Assembly: GCA_964058845.1 (NCBI GenBank)
Contig: CAXKVR010000093.1
Span: forward strand, 310,001-374,000
Source of the DNA: Carex sylvatica
Taxonomy: Eukaryota > Streptophyta > Magnoliopsida > Poales > Cyperaceae
Direction: 5' to 3'
Length of the DNA stretch: 64,000 bases
A model generated the notes under the pieces. That model saw nothing but the letters and a program-made list of their open reading frames with translations, searched no databases and was not told where the DNA came from. The translations under genes were made by a program, and so were the position numbers. Position 1 is the stretch's first letter. Every line of letters starts with the position of its first letter. Of the stretch, positions 41,035 through 52,794 are shown in pieces.

Positions 41035-41860
41035 GAGAGAGAGTGTGTGTGATTAATATGCATTCGTATGCATATGGGCCGAAATACATACGGTCTAAAT
41101 TTGAAATTTCAAAATCCAAAAAGTTAATCTGAACCGTTCATCTTGTTCTCCATATTAATATGTGCTTGGAGACTAAATTTTATATTTTTTTGATTTTTTT
41201 ACTATTTATTAAGCCACTTTGAAAATCGTTGATCCAACGGTGACTTACCAAACAGTAAAAATCAGAAACTACTGTTGGATCAGCGATTTTCAAAGTAGCT
41301 TAATAAATAGTAAAAAAAATTCAAAAAATGTAAAATTTGGTCTCTAAGCACATTTTAATATGGAGATGGCATCTAATGGTTTGGATTGATCATTTGGACT
41401 TTAAAAATTGAAAAACGACTTGATTGTACGGGAGGCTAGGAACAATCGATTGTATATGGACCGAAATACATACGGTCCAAATTTGAAATTTTAAATCCAA
41501 AAAATCAATCTGAACCGTTCATCTTGTTCTCCATATTAATATGTCCTTGGAGACCAAATTTTATATTTTTTCTGAATTTTTTTACTATTTATTAAGCCAC
41601 TTTGAAACTTGTTGATCTAACGGTGACTTAACAAAACAGTAAAATCAGCAACCACCGTTGGATCAACAAGTTTCAAAGTGGCTTAATAAATAGTAAAAAC
41701 AAATTCAGAAAAAATGAAAAATTTGATCTCCAAGCACATATTAATATAGAGAACAAGATGAACGGTTCAGATCAACTTTTTAAATTTTAAAATTTCAAAT
41801 TTGGACCGTATGTATTTCGGCCCATATGCATACAAAAACAAATTAGCCACTCTCTATATA
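41035..41860. mobile_element. Two foldback elements back to back
   Basis: Two copies of the same family: about 41045-41440 and 41445-41855. Each shows 'gaaatacatacggtc', 'ctccatattaatatgt', 'gttggatcaac' or 'gttggatcagc' and the inverse. The outer right end is 'aaattagccactctctatat', matching other members at their (TA)n border. Confidence 0.7.
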
Positions 41861-41866
41861 TATAGA

Positions 41867-42277
41867 GAGTAGAACTAGGGTGTTCTTAAGCTCACCAAAG
41901 TGTTTGGTGAGCTTAACTCTAAAACCTATCAAATCGGTTTCAAGTGACGAATCTGAACCGTTGAAACTTGCCTACCTTACGAGTGATGCGTCTACATGTG
42001 AAAATTTTAAACATTCGAATTAATTTAGTATAAAGTCAATCGGTCAAAATTAGAAGGTTAATAAATTAATTTTAGTGCATTTATTTTTTGAATATTTTTT
42101 GACCGCTTGACTTTATACTAAATTAATTCGAATGTTTAAAATTTTCACATGTAGATGCATCACTCGTAAGGTAGGCGGGTTCCAACGGTCGGATTCGTCA
42201 TTTAAAACCAATTTGATGGGTTTTAGAGTTAAGCTCACCAAACACTTTGGTGAGCTTAAGAACACCCTAGTTCTACT

Positions 42278-42279
<2 letters not shown>
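41867..42279. mobile_element. Foldback with about 180-bp arms
   Basis: Left 'agtagaactagggtgttctt', right 'aagaacaccctagttctact', with arms matching nearly base for base over about 180 bp each (41868-42050 against 42098-42279). The right side enters a (TA)n tract at 42281-42310. It belongs to a different family from its neighbours but shares the target preference. Confidence 0.85.
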
Positions 42280-42310
<31 letters not shown>

Positions 42311-42324
<14 letters not shown>

Positions 42325-42760
42325 GGGATGGCTAATGTGCATTCGGAAGCATATGGTCCGAAGTGCTTACGGTCCAAATTTGAAATTTCAAAACTCAAAA
42401 AGTCAATCCGAACCGTTCATCTTGTTCTCCATATTAATATGTGCTTGGAGACCAAATTTTACATTTTTCTGAATTTTTTTATTATTTATTAAGTATTTTA
42501 CAAAATTGTTGATCCAACGGTGGCCGTTGATTTTACTGTTTTGTTAAGCCACCGTTGGATCAACAATTTTATGAAATACTTAATAAATAGTAAAATAATT
42601 CAGAAAAATATAAAATTTGGTCTCCAAGCAGATATTAATATGGAGAACAAGATGAACAGTTCGGATCGACTTTTTGAGTTTTGAAATTTTAAATTTGAAC
42701 CGTAAGCACTTCAGTTCATATACTTCCGAAAACATATTAGTCACTCTCTATACGAGACTA
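42311..42760. mobile_element. Foldback element in a (TA)n tract
   Basis: Left 'ggctaatgtgcattcggaag', right 'cttccgaaaacatattagtc'. Interior has 'ccgttggatcaacaatttta' and 'ctccatattaatatgtgctt'. Flanked by (TA)n at 42281-42310 and about 42761-42777. Same family as 14890-15297 and 41035-41860. Confidence 0.75.
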
Positions 42761-42984
42761 TATATATATATATATATTTACTAACAATTTAGTTGTATTA
42801 CGTGTCTTATTGATAAGAGAGAGGCTGTAATGGAGGCCAAGAATGGGAGAGAATTGTCACCGCTACTTATAGCAACTTGGTAAGATATTTTACTCTTTCA
42901 CGGAAGAATTATGTGGGTACGATCTAGGTCAAAAGGTAGAAAAAATTGTGTGTGTAGAGCCTACGGGTAATTCTAAAAAAACAT

Positions 42985-43175
42985 AGAATGGGAGGGAATT
43001 CTGTTCCTCTGAGATATCTCAAACTTGTAGTGCTTTTATTGGAAAATCTCAACCGTTCAAATACGTTCAGCACGTATCTGAAAGCTCAAATAAAACTGGC
43101 CCCCGCGCTATCCCGAATAGAAAGCGTCCACGTCGGTCACGCAAAAGTTGTGCTATCTCAGAGGATACGCACTCA
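42985..43175. repeat. Repeat family E copy
   Basis: 'gaaaatctcaaccgttcaa', 'aataaaactggccccc' and 'agttgtgctatctcagagga' recur at 31585-31700 and, with inversion, at 49745-50130. An open frame here is a by-product of the repeat. Confidence 0.6.
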
Positions 43176-43711
43176 AATAGAAATAGATATCTATAGATTT
43201 AATTTATTTTACGGTTACTTCTTTCACAGTTTCACTGGCTCACTGCACATGAAAAACGAGTAATTAATTTACAAAGCGGTGGCTGCTCCAAAAGTGAGAA
43301 ACAGTTCTGTTGCACTTGCTGGTCCCAAAAAAGGCGGTGGTTGTTGGAATCCATATCACCCAACGGAACTCAAATTATATGTTTAAATCCACACCGTCAG
43401 ATACATATTGACTCGATTATTAAAGAGCGTAGATTCCAATCGAACGGGTCAGATCTAAACTCAAAATTTTGATCTACTTCAGAGGATTCGGGCTAGTGGT
43501 TGGTTTACAACTTTACATCCGAAACAAAACAAAACAAAACCCCACTCTCCACTGCAAAAAAATATATAAAAAAAACCCACCATTTATTAAATCAATGGTG
43601 TTCTTGCTAACTAGATCTAGCCAAAAATCTCCTCTTTTATAGCCAATTTTGATCCTATTTTGGTTTTGAATTTCTTCTTACATGGCCATGTGCTGAGTCT
43701 GAAGAGATCAA

Positions 43712-44934
43712 ATGGGGGTTTCATTCTTCAAGTGTAAGAAGTTACCAGTATTTCTCTACTTCTCCTGCCTTCACAAATTGAAAGAGGATAGGTTCATTTC
43801 TTCACCCCCGAAACCCGATAAGGTCTCCTTAGAGGAGAAGCCTCTAGATGAAAGGGTTAATTGTGAAACAGAAGGTGTAATTTTGAAGAGTAGTTTGAAA
43901 AAGAATGGATGTTGTGATTCAATTGGGGTTGAGGACAAGAGAAATGTGAAGTGGATGGATTTCATCGGGAAAGAACTCGTCGAAATTCGGGAATTTGAAC
44001 CGCTGTAAGTTCAGTTTATTAAATAATTGCTTCAACTTTATGAATTTTATTTTAGTGTAGGTGTTAGTGTTGTCAGTAGTACCAGTTCAAGTATCTAAAT
44101 TGGTAATTTGGTTGCTTCCATTTTCATATGCTTTATTTTGTTTATACTATATGACTTTATCAAAATATCCCCTATATTTATATATTTCATACTTATACTA
44201 TGTTGTGTTTAATTGAGGCTAATTAACAGCTTGGTAGTTCAAAATTCTATGAATAGCAAAAAAGAAAACTCTAGCAAAGTTTCAGTAGCATGCCAAAATT
44301 GAAATTCCTAATCTATAATTGTTATGTGTGTTTCTTATCTCAATGTTTTGTGATTAGTAGGTATATATTAAATCTTTTTTTTTAAATAACAGTAAGCTCG
44401 AATTAAGAAGTATGGAAATGGTAGGGGCAGTTTAGTCAAAAAAAAATTAATTAAAACCATTTACGCCTGTGAAATATCAAGCATTGTAGATTATGGACTG
44501 CAAGTTGTTTAATTAGGTTGATTTTTCAGGTTTTTCATGGCTGTAAAAGGTTTAAATAAATCAAAACTTGACTAAACTACTTCTAACCTTTTCTTACTAA
44601 TATTCAGATGTAAGTATTAAAATATACCTACTCTTATGTCACTATATCTTAATGAATAGGTATATTTTAATACTTATTTCTTAATATTAGTAAGCTAGAC
44701 TTACGAAGTATGGAAAAACTAGGGGCCATTTATTCAAGTTTTGATTAATTTAAACCTTTTATGCCTGTGAAAAACCAAACATTATAGGGTTGATGTTGAT
44801 GTTCAGTTGATAATTACCAGTAATATAGTACTCTGAATTCTGATTTTATTTCCTTGATTAAAAATTTTAATAGGGAGCTAGAGGAAGAGGAGCAAGCCAT
44901 TGGTAATACGCCTTGTCTATGGTTCATCCAATAA
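43712..44934 (+). CDS. Small acidic plant protein of unknown function
   Basis: Two exons, 43712-44004 and 44874-44934, spliced at a canonical GT-AG intron to 117 codons plus TAA. The N-terminus is basic and Cys-containing (MGVSFFKCKKL), the middle is hydrophilic with a EEKPLDERVN block, and the C-terminal third carries KWMDFIGKELVEIREFEPL followed by an acidic stretch LEEEEQ and the end PCLWFIQ. From memory, plants have a small uncharacterised family with a W-D-GKEL-EIREFE block and a Cys-rich C-terminus ending in IQ or IL; this fits, though CLWFIQ departs from the usual CVC pattern. No signal peptide or membrane segment. A TATA-like 'ttttatagcc' lies about 75 bp upstream. An in-frame earlier start is not available (ATG at 43682 meets a stop). 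Confidence 0.65.
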
Positions 44935-45181
44935 GCTACAAGATCTTGAATTTATTTACATAAATTCAAATAATGCTAAACTGTGCACAAAGTAACTCAC
45001 TCTCTCTCTCTCTCTCTCTATTTCTTTGTTTGTTCTTCTTTTTTCTTCTTTTTTTGTATTGTTGGTGTGGGAAAAGTTCTTCTCTCTCTTTGTTATAAAT
45101 TGAAAACAACTAAATAGGTTGCCTCCCACATAGTGCGGTGGTTTATGCTTTGTTAACCCTCATATAATCAAATTGATAATG

Positions 45182-45515
45182 AGTGAGGCTATGGTACTAT
45201 CCATAGCGCTGATTGGTCCATACTATGGGTTAATAGGTAGAAAATTATATTATTTATTTTTTTGCTATTTTTTTAGATAGGTAGAAAATCACTATTTTTT
45301 AATGGTCTAAAAATTATAGATTCAAGTGATTTTCTACCTATCTAAAAAATTAGTAAAAAATTTGTAAAAAATGTAAAATTCGATCTACAAGTACATTTTC
45401 ATATGGTGATCTTGTTGAACTGTTAAGATTGACTGTTTGAACTTTCAAAACAGAGATAATGATCCATAGTACGGATCAATCCACGCTATGCATTATTAGT
45501 ACCATAGCCTCACTC
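45182..45515. mobile_element. Foldback element (family B)
   Basis: Ends 'gagtgaggctatggtacta' and 'tagtaccatagcctcactc' are inverted. Arms include 'gataggtagaaaatcacta' with 'agtgattttctacctatct'. Good preservation. Members also in GDH intron 6 and at 150-450. Confidence 0.8.
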
Positions 45516-45710
45516 ATTAATAGATAATAATAGCATAAATTGCATTATTTGAGCCTAAAATCTGATAATAAGCGACAGAGATGAGAATACAACACAGTAA
45601 ATAAGAAATAACAACTCATCATCCTTATAAAAAGTGTCCTATCAATTATTATATAATTAGTGCTTTAGCATATTATTACCAGTTTTCATAAATGCCTAAA
45701 CTCGCATAAT

Positions 45711-48134
45711 TCACATTCTTTGCCTATAACTTCTCAGGGACCTACTTGGTGGATTTGGGTACAAAAATCCTGTTAAGTGTGACACTGCCATCGCCACAGA
45801 AAATCCAAGAAAAAACCCGAAAACCACAACCCATATGAACCAATGATCTTCACTATTATCTTCCCCTTCTGCTTCTAAATCTCCGTCGCTCACCTCTGAT
45901 GGGTTATCGGATTCACACCGAACCCGGATTTGAATCCCGCACAACCCGCTATTATTTGAGAATGACATATCCGTCATGGATGCAATCTGGCCTTTGTCTG
46001 GGATCCGACCCGTTAACCTGTTATAACTCAGATCCAGTGTTGTTAAATCCTCCAAACTCTCAAAGGAATGAGGAATAGACCCGTTAAGCATATTATGCGA
46101 CAAATCCAAACTTTCTAGTTTTTGTAAATGCCCCAAATTAGCTGGTATCCCTCCTTCTATCATGTTATATGACATGTTGAGAGATTTCAGGCCTTTGAGG
46201 TTTCCCAGTTCATTTGGTATAATACCCGAAAACCGATTTCTTGACAGATCCAAATTTGCATAGGTATCGACACGTTGAAACCCGAGGCCCCGCAATGCCC
46301 CTTTCCAATAAATGGTAATATCAGATAAATCAATTGAGAATGTAAATAGGTCAGATATTGAGAAATATGTAATGGGTGTGTCTACCATTCCTTCAAGGTG
46401 ACCCATTTGAATCGGTATAAAACCGCTCAAATTGTTTCCTGATAAATCTAGCACATGTAACTTTGAAAGATTTGATATGGTATGGGGAACTGGACCCTCC
46501 AGTTTGTTGTTTCTCAGGTTTAGTACCGAAATTGTTGACATTTGACCGATCCAAATTGGCATTTCTCCGGTGATATAGTTGTCATGTAAATCAAGGTTTT
46601 CAATGAATTGCATGGTGTTGAGGTGAACCGGTAATGGGCCGGTGAATTTATTACCCGATAGTGCAAGACTTCTTATTTGCAGCCCAAAAGTCACCGGCAC
46701 CTCCCCGTAAAAACCGTTCTCTGACAAGTCAACATATGCCAGGTACGTGTCAGGTCCAAATTGCGGGAAGGAATTGCCAGATAATTGGTTTTCTGACAAG
46801 TCGAGAAGTAAGAGGCGGCCTATGTTGGCAATGGATGCGGGTATGGGACCCGTTAGGTTGTTACTGCTCAACAAGAGGATCATGATAGTAGAAGCATTGC
46901 CCATGTTTTCTGGTAGATGGCCACTGAGACTGTTTCTTGAAAGATCTAGAACTGAGAGGTTTTTCGAATTGAAGAGATTTGCGGGTATTGACCCGGTAAG
47001 GTTGTTATCAGATATTATTAAACTCCCAATTTGCGGCCCGGTAAGCCATGGTGGTATGAACCCGGTTAACTGGTTTTCACTTAAGTCGAGGAAGTCGAGT
47101 TCCTTCTGATTTGATAACCAAGCGGGTATTGACCCGGTAAGCCCACATGCTCTTAGAGAGAGGAGAGAGAAAGAACTTCTAAGGTGAATCTCTATACTGT
47201 TGTTTAACACTAGTTTGTTTCTACCAAGATTGAGTCTTTTTAACATCTTAAGATCAAAAAGTGAAGAGGGTATAACTCCAGTGAGCAAATTGCTGTTTAA
47301 TTCAAGTGATTGTAAATATTTCATCTTAGAAATTGAAATTGGAATCTCTCCTGATAGTTGGTTCATCTTTAGAGAGAGAAAGGAGAGGTTGAAAAGAGCT
47401 CCTATCTGGTCTGGTATGGTGGAAGAGAGAGAATTATTACTCAGGTCTAAATTTTGTAACCGTTCTAACCGTAATATTTGTTGCGGTATTTCTCCTGAAA
47501 ATTGGTTTTGACTTAAAGAAAGAACCTTTAATTTGATTAAATTACCAATTTCAGGAGGGATTTTACCATAAAGAAAATTCTCATTCAAGGAAAGAACTTC
47601 TAACTTGGAAAGATTTGCAACTGCACTTGATAGAACACCAGTAAGCGAGTTTGCTCTCAAGTTGAGATTCCTGAGATTTCTCAATTGAAAAATTGTTAAA
47701 GGAATGGTACCATTGAGCAAGTTTGAACTCAAATCCAGGTACCTCAAATTCACCAAATTCTCAAAACCTTTTGCAGGAATCTCTCCTTCCAAGGAATTCT
47801 GTGAAATATCAAGAAAAGTGAGGGTCTTTATTGCAAAAAGTGCTGCTATTGCTGCAGATGGTGCTGTGTAGGTAAGTGGAACTACACCATAGAGACTGAG
47901 TTCGGTAACCGGTTTCGAAGGCAATTTCTGGTTGCATGTTACTCCTTCCCAATTGCAACAGTTGCTTGTATTCCATGAATTAAATGCGAAGAAAGATGTC
48001 GAATTGTCGACGGTTTTACGGGTTACTAGAGATTTGAACTGGAGGAGAGATTGCTTGTGGGTGGAGGGGCAAGAGAGAGAATGATGGAGGAGAGAGAGTA
48101 GAAAGAGAAATGCTATGAAAAGATGATATGCCAT
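45711..48134 (-). CDS. RLP46: LRR receptor-like protein, RLP46-like
   Basis: Single-exon gene of 807 codons for a plasma-membrane receptor-like protein without kinase domain; such proteins act with co-receptor kinases in immunity or development. Order: signal peptide (about 1-21), Cys-paired N-terminal cap with NCCNWEGVTC, a long series of roughly two dozen leucine-rich repeats of the plant type (LxxLDLSxNxLxGxIP), an island interruption at about 579-625, more repeats, a C-terminal Cys cap (LCGIQIRVRC, about 731-740), an acidic juxtamembrane stretch (about 741-765), a membrane span (about 766-787) and a short basic tail. LRACGLTGSIPAWLSNQ and the cap wording resemble Arabidopsis RLP46. The start ATG is followed at once by the hydrophobic leader. 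No truncation seen. Ligand cannot be inferred. Confidence 0.93.
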   Translation of the reverse strand: MAYHLFIAFLFLLSLLHHSLSCPSTHKQSLLQFKSLVTRKTVDNSTSFFAFNSWNTSNCCNWEGVTCNQKLPSKPVTELSLYGVVPLTYTAPSAAIAALFAIKTLTFLDISQNSLEGEIPAKGFENLVNLRYLDLSSNLLNGTIPLTIFQLRNLRNLNLRANSLTGVLSSAVANLSKLEVLSLNENFLYGKIPPEIGNLIKLKVLSLSQNQFSGEIPQQILRLERLQNLDLSNNSLSSTIPDQIGALFNLSFLSLKMNQLSGEIPISISKMKYLQSLELNSNLLTGVIPSSLFDLKMLKRLNLGRNKLVLNNSIEIHLRSSFSLLSLRACGLTGSIPAWLSNQKELDFLDLSENQLTGFIPPWLTGPQIGSLIISDNNLTGSIPANLFNSKNLSVLDLSRNSLSGHLPENMGNASTIMILLLSSNNLTGPIPASIANIGRLLLLDLSENQLSGNSFPQFGPDTYLAYVDLSENGFYGEVPVTFGLQIRSLALSGNKFTGPLPVHLNTMQFIENLDLHDNYITGEMPIWIGQMSTISVLNLRNNKLEGPVPHTISNLSKLHVLDLSGNNLSGFIPIQMGHLEGMVDTPITYFSISDLFTFSIDLSDITIYWKGALRGLGFQRVDTYANLDLSRNRFSGIIPNELGNLKGLKSLNMSYNMIEGGIPANLGHLQKLESLDLSHNMLNGSIPHSFESLEDLTTLDLSYNRLTGRIPDKGQIASMTDMSFSNNSGLCGIQIRVRCESDNPSEVSDGDLEAEGEDNSEDHWFIWVVVFGFFLGFSVAMAVSHLTGFLYPNPPSRSLRSYRQRM

Positions 48135-48225
48135 TTGTTTGTTCTATCACTTTGACAATGGTGCAGTTGAGACTAGAGAGGTGAAGTATTATATTGTGAA
48201 ACAAAGGTGATGCAATCGATGCCAT

Positions 48226-49452
48226 TATTTATTATTAGGTTATGAAATTATCAAGTCAAGGTCTTCTATAGTTGACAAAAAATACATTTCTTGAAGTATG
48301 CAATTGCTTGTACTGTGAGTACAAAAATTTGACTATAGAAGGTGACCTTTTGACTATGAAGTGTATTTTAGTGCAGATTCTCTGTTGCAACCAGGGTGTA
48401 GGTAAATATGCAAATATTGTTTATAAGTATATAGTGTTTTCTTTTTACTTGTTATGTAAGTAAATGGTAATGTAAAAAAACAATTTCTGTGTAAAATATA
48501 TTTTTATAATGTGTAAATATTTTGCATTGATATTAGAGTTCTATAGTTTTTGTTTCATTTATGTCTGGTTGTCAGTTGGGATCCTCTCCAATTGCAAATG
48601 TGTTGAGTAGATGGGAGCTTGTCAGCTGGATCACATTATCAGAATAGCACCTTGTCTGCCACTTAATTTTTCTTGGCACTTGCAGTTACAGCTGAGGAAA
48701 TCTTTGACAAAAATGACAATTTTTTAAGATCATGATTGATTGTTATTTAAATTTAAGAAGGATTAAGTTAATTATCCTATGTTACTTCTTGTATTTTATA
48801 TTTTGTTTGACAATTTATGTTATAGTTTAAATTATTGACCAATGAGTAGAGAAAATTTGAGAAAAGAATCTGTCTCTGACGGTAGGCCCTGTTTGTAGTA
48901 AGTTTATTCCGTTTGAAAAAGTGATTTAATTTTATGGTAACTTCATTTTATTTCTCATATTTTATTCTTGTTTGACAGTTGATAAATGTAACAAAGAAAT
49001 TTATTAGCCCTCTTATTTCATAATCTCGAAATCATTTTAGTTATCACCTTAAACTTTCGTAATTCTGATCTTACCAACGTTTTGGGAAAAATTCAAAACT
49101 TTACACGTGCGCTAGACTCAAGTGTCTAGCACCATTTTTATGATTTATTTTCTGATTTGTTTTCTTTCTCCACATAACAATAGCTACGTACGCTCCAAAA
49201 TTAGTGCGCATATTGGATCTTCGCAAGTGTTAATTTCTTAATTTTTCCTAAAACTGTAGTAAGGTCAAAATTATAAAAGTTTAGAGTGGTAACTAAAAAT
49301 ATATGGAAAAAAGTGCTTAAATAAAGTAAATATGGGCCTTCAATGATATGTACTTGTTTACTTCAGGCCCAAAAATAATATATGTACCATTAATATGGAA
49401 TCATGGAGGCCAAAAAATGTAAAATATAAAAAAAATAAAATAATAATAACAA
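48226..49452. other. RLP upstream region and intergenic sequence
   Basis: Promoter side of the receptor-like protein gene. 'gaccttttgactatgaag' and 'tttgactatagaaggtgac' are repeated locally near 48330. No gene, array or element recognised further on. Confidence 0.4.
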
Positions 49453-50540
49453 TCCTCCCTACTAAATAGCATGCTAATTTTTTTGGGATCCAACCCTCTA
49501 TTTGTCCAGAGAAGATCTGAGCCGTTGATTCTATAAATCTCAGCCACTCATCAAAACAGATCTTAATCTCAGCCTTTAATAAATAATTTTAATTTTATAC
49601 ACCTGTTTCATGTTGTCAAACGTGTAGAAATCTAAATTTAGTGATTTATATCCATGCTACATATAATGCCACACAGAAATTGTATCACTGAATCTTCTTT
49701 TTTTTCACACGTTTTCCACTTTTTTCACGCGTTTTCATTTTTGTATACTTTGCGTGACTTTATGGAAAATCTCAACTGTTCAAATACTTTCTGCACGAAT
49801 CTCGAAGCTCAAATAATACTGGCCCCTGCGCTACCCCCGAATAGGCACCGGACACGTGGGCCACGAAAAAGTTGAGATATCTCAGAGGATCGGGACGCGT
49901 TTTCCCGAGATATCTCAACTTTTGCGTGCCCACGTGTCCGGTGCCTATTCGGGGGTAGCACAGGGGCAATATTATTTGAGCTTCGAGATTCGTGCAAAAA
50001 GTATTGAACGGCTCTGGATATCTCACTTTTGCGTGCCTATTCGTGCAGAAAGTATTATTGAGCTTCAAGATTCGTGTAGACTGTATTTGAACGGTTTAGA
50101 TTTTCCAAAAAGTCAAGGCAAAATTTGAGATATCTCAGATGATATGAATTTCTTTCCCCATGCGTCACTTTCTCCTTTTCAACGATGGCACTGATTTCTT
50201 TGTGAAAATAATATTTTCATTATTCCCGTTATGTTTTTCTAATTTGCAATTTTACATGGATGTATTTGAGTTTATGCAAAATTATTTTTCAGATGTTGAT
50301 TTGCAAATTGCATTAATGCATGAGTTTTGCAATTAAGAAATGAAATTGATTTCAATTATTTCAGAATAGTTGTTTGCAATTGCAAATCAACTGCATCAAT
50401 GGAGATGCCGTAATATAGTATTAAGCTCTAAGGTTATAATTTGCTTTTATTATTGATGAACACATAATGAAGAAATTATTTAAAGAAAGTGATCAAAATA
50501 ATATTTCAACCCCCGTTGCAACGCACGGGTACTGGACTAG
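49453..50540 (+). mobile_element. Candidate non-autonomous Helitron
   Basis: Begins 'tcctccctactaaatag' right after an A and ends CTAG right before a T, the A^T insertion context of Helitrons. The 3' end has a short hairpin, CCCGT/ACGGG around 'tgcaacgc' (50513-50530), seven bases before CTAG: the classic Helitron terminus. No terminal inverted repeats or target duplication, as expected. It carries an inverted family E repeat (49745-50130). It encodes no Rep/helicase. The 5' end is less certain than the 3' end. Confidence 0.65.
49745..50130. repeat. Inverted family E repeats inside the Helitron candidate
   Basis: Left arm 'cctgcgctacccccgaatag' and 'gcaccggacacgtgg' is mirrored by 'ccacgtgtccggtgcctatt' and 'cgggggtagca' around 49890, forming a strong hairpin. 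The outer part repeats 'gcacgaatctcgaagctc'. Open frames on both strands reflect this structure. Confidence 0.7.
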
Positions 50541-51924
50541 TAATTATAAAGAGGGTTGCATGCAGCCTTAGTTGTCCTTTCAAATTAAACAAACAATTTA
50601 TTAAGGTTAGTAATATAATGGCTACACGACATTATAAGATATTATTAGAAGATATCCAGAGATATGCACAATCAAAATTTCTGATCTTGTATACATATAC
50701 AAAGTCACAAGTCATAAGCGACTTTAGACTTGCTGCTTTATCAACTAATTATTTTAATGACACACACTTTTATCGAGCAAAGTTGTTATTACAACTATGA
50801 CCCAAGATGTGGATGAAAATCTACTAATTAATACTATATTATATATTTGATTAAACACAGCTGGTTGGCACTCAATGATTTAAACAACTAATACTATTTA
50901 ATTTTCCTCTAATTCGAAACCAACAACATATAAATATTTTCAGTTACATATATATATATATGCGCCTCTCGCAGGAGTTAAAGAATACAACATATATGCC
51001 CCTCGACCTAGTCAAAGAATTATATACACAGCATATTAGGGGCAAGCCAAAGTTGACATTCATTTGTGTATATATATATATATATATATATAAGGAGGGA
51101 TGGATGATGGTCATGGTGTATTTGGTAACCAAATTATAAACAGATCAATGGCTAAATATTCCACCAAGATATCATTTTATGTGTTGTTTATCCTATATCA
51201 ATCCAGCTTAGCAGCGTTGAAGCACGGTTTGGAAGCAGCAGGCGTGCGCTTATGCAATCTAATATATATTGATGTGCAGGTTACTGGTCAATTGCTCCGT
51301 TTCCAGATGTTCTCCTTCCACTTAAACCTTGGTGGTCACGTTATAGCGCACGTTATAGGTGGTATTTTTCACGTGGTGGAATATCTCTCCTCTATATTAT
51401 GCATCTTAAATTAAATTAATTGTCCAAAAACTGCAATAACTGAGATTGATTGATCTAAATTCAGATTGAATCTGAATCCTTCAGTCAAATAATTTGTTTT
51501 CTTTTAATTAAATGAAGAGGATGCAGATTCCCTGCCCTCCTGCATGGTGGTATACATGTATTAATTATAGTTAAGTGGAGCTTGCTACTGAATTCAATAT
51601 ACAGGAAACCATATTGTACCAGATTAAGATTTTACTATCTGACACAATTCGTAATTTTCTTTTTCATTCTAATTTCTGACTCTTTATTGCTGGTATCAGT
51701 ACCAAATATTTTTTTCAGTAGTTGCATTACAATTGTATCAAGGCATACACTACTGAGGAAGAATCCTATAATTTCCGAAATCTAACTAAATTAAAATTAA
51801 AATTCTGAATTAAGCATTTGACCCCTAATTATAATATTAATTTTCTTAGAGATAATAGAGGTGAATTGCTAATTTATATGGCTTAATACACAGTGAAACA
51901 GGAAAGGAAAGTACCTCAGCAATA
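50541..51924. other. Intergenic, no firm gene
   Basis: Contains an open frame at 51100-51414 and an overlapping one in another frame (from about 51283) with aromatic-rich wording; neither has recognisable homology or a splice context. (TA)n tracts lie at 50948-50961 and 51070-51092. Left unassigned. Confidence 0.4.
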
Positions 51925-52175
51925 GTGAATGGTATGGCCTTCTTCGGTTTAGGCCTGTATACTTGGATCTTAGAAAGCCAAATAAGCGTCTGATGGGCAT
52001 TGGACCCAAATCGGTCTGATGTTTTCTTGGGACCTTCGGATTTGCTCCATAATTCATTCGCACCGTTTTGATATTCGTGTGTGCTGCTACTTCAAGATCC
52101 GGGTAAATCCTGAAGCGAATCAGACTGTTTTGAGCGGGCATCAAATTGGTCTGATGCTAATCAAACGAGCTCCGC
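51925..52175 (+). repeat. Repeat family F copy
   Basis: 'gcgtctgatgggcattggac' and 'caaatcggtctgatg' match 52795-52975 and the minus-strand copy in GDH intron 5. Confidence 0.5.
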
Positions 52176-52794
52176 GCGCTTACTAACAAATTTGGTGATT
52201 CTCTGTCTACAATCTGCCAGGTTTTCATACAAAAGGTCCCTAAGCAAACAACTGGTAATAGATTCAAACTGCCATCCGAGAAAAGAGCCATGTCACTGGT
52301 GACCGAAAAAATATTTTATAACATGTTTGACAGTCTTTAGTTATTGTTAAAATTATCAACTAATGAGAAGATCTAGATAAATTGAGAAACAAATATTTTT
52401 CTCTGACGGTAGGCTCTACAAATAGAGTAACTTTAATTCATTTGGAGAGGTAATAGTTGTTGAGCTATGTCACTAGGTGTGAAATTAAGAAGAGGCCCTG
52501 AATGAAAATTTGGTCTGGGCCTGTTGTTCGGCCCATTTCACTCATTTCCTATGGATTAGCAGCCCAATAATAATAATTTCACCGGGCGAACTTCCTTCAA
52601 CTTTGCAATTCTACCATAATTAATAATTTGATCATTTTTTCTATTTATTAAGAGAAGAATTGAGTTATAAATTCTCAGTTCTCACACATAAAGTGTTGTG
52701 TTTTGTAACTTCTTATATTAATTTGATTATTTATAATATTGGGGAGGATAAGGATTATGGCAGAATACCTGCATGGATCTGAGAAGGCCTAACA

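Noticed and set aside
46661..47511. Open frames of 74-120 codons on the plus strand
   Set aside because: They are shadows of the LRR receptor-like protein coded on the minus strand; LRR repeats often leave the opposite strand open.
49654..50128. Several overlapping frames of 62-98 codons on both strands
   Set aside because: They lie in an inverted repeat and mirror each other; no domain or splice context.
51100..51414. 104-codon open frame, and an alternative aromatic-rich frame beginning near 51283
   Set aside because: No recognisable homology, no intron/exon logic and AT-rich surroundings; a translated search could reopen this.
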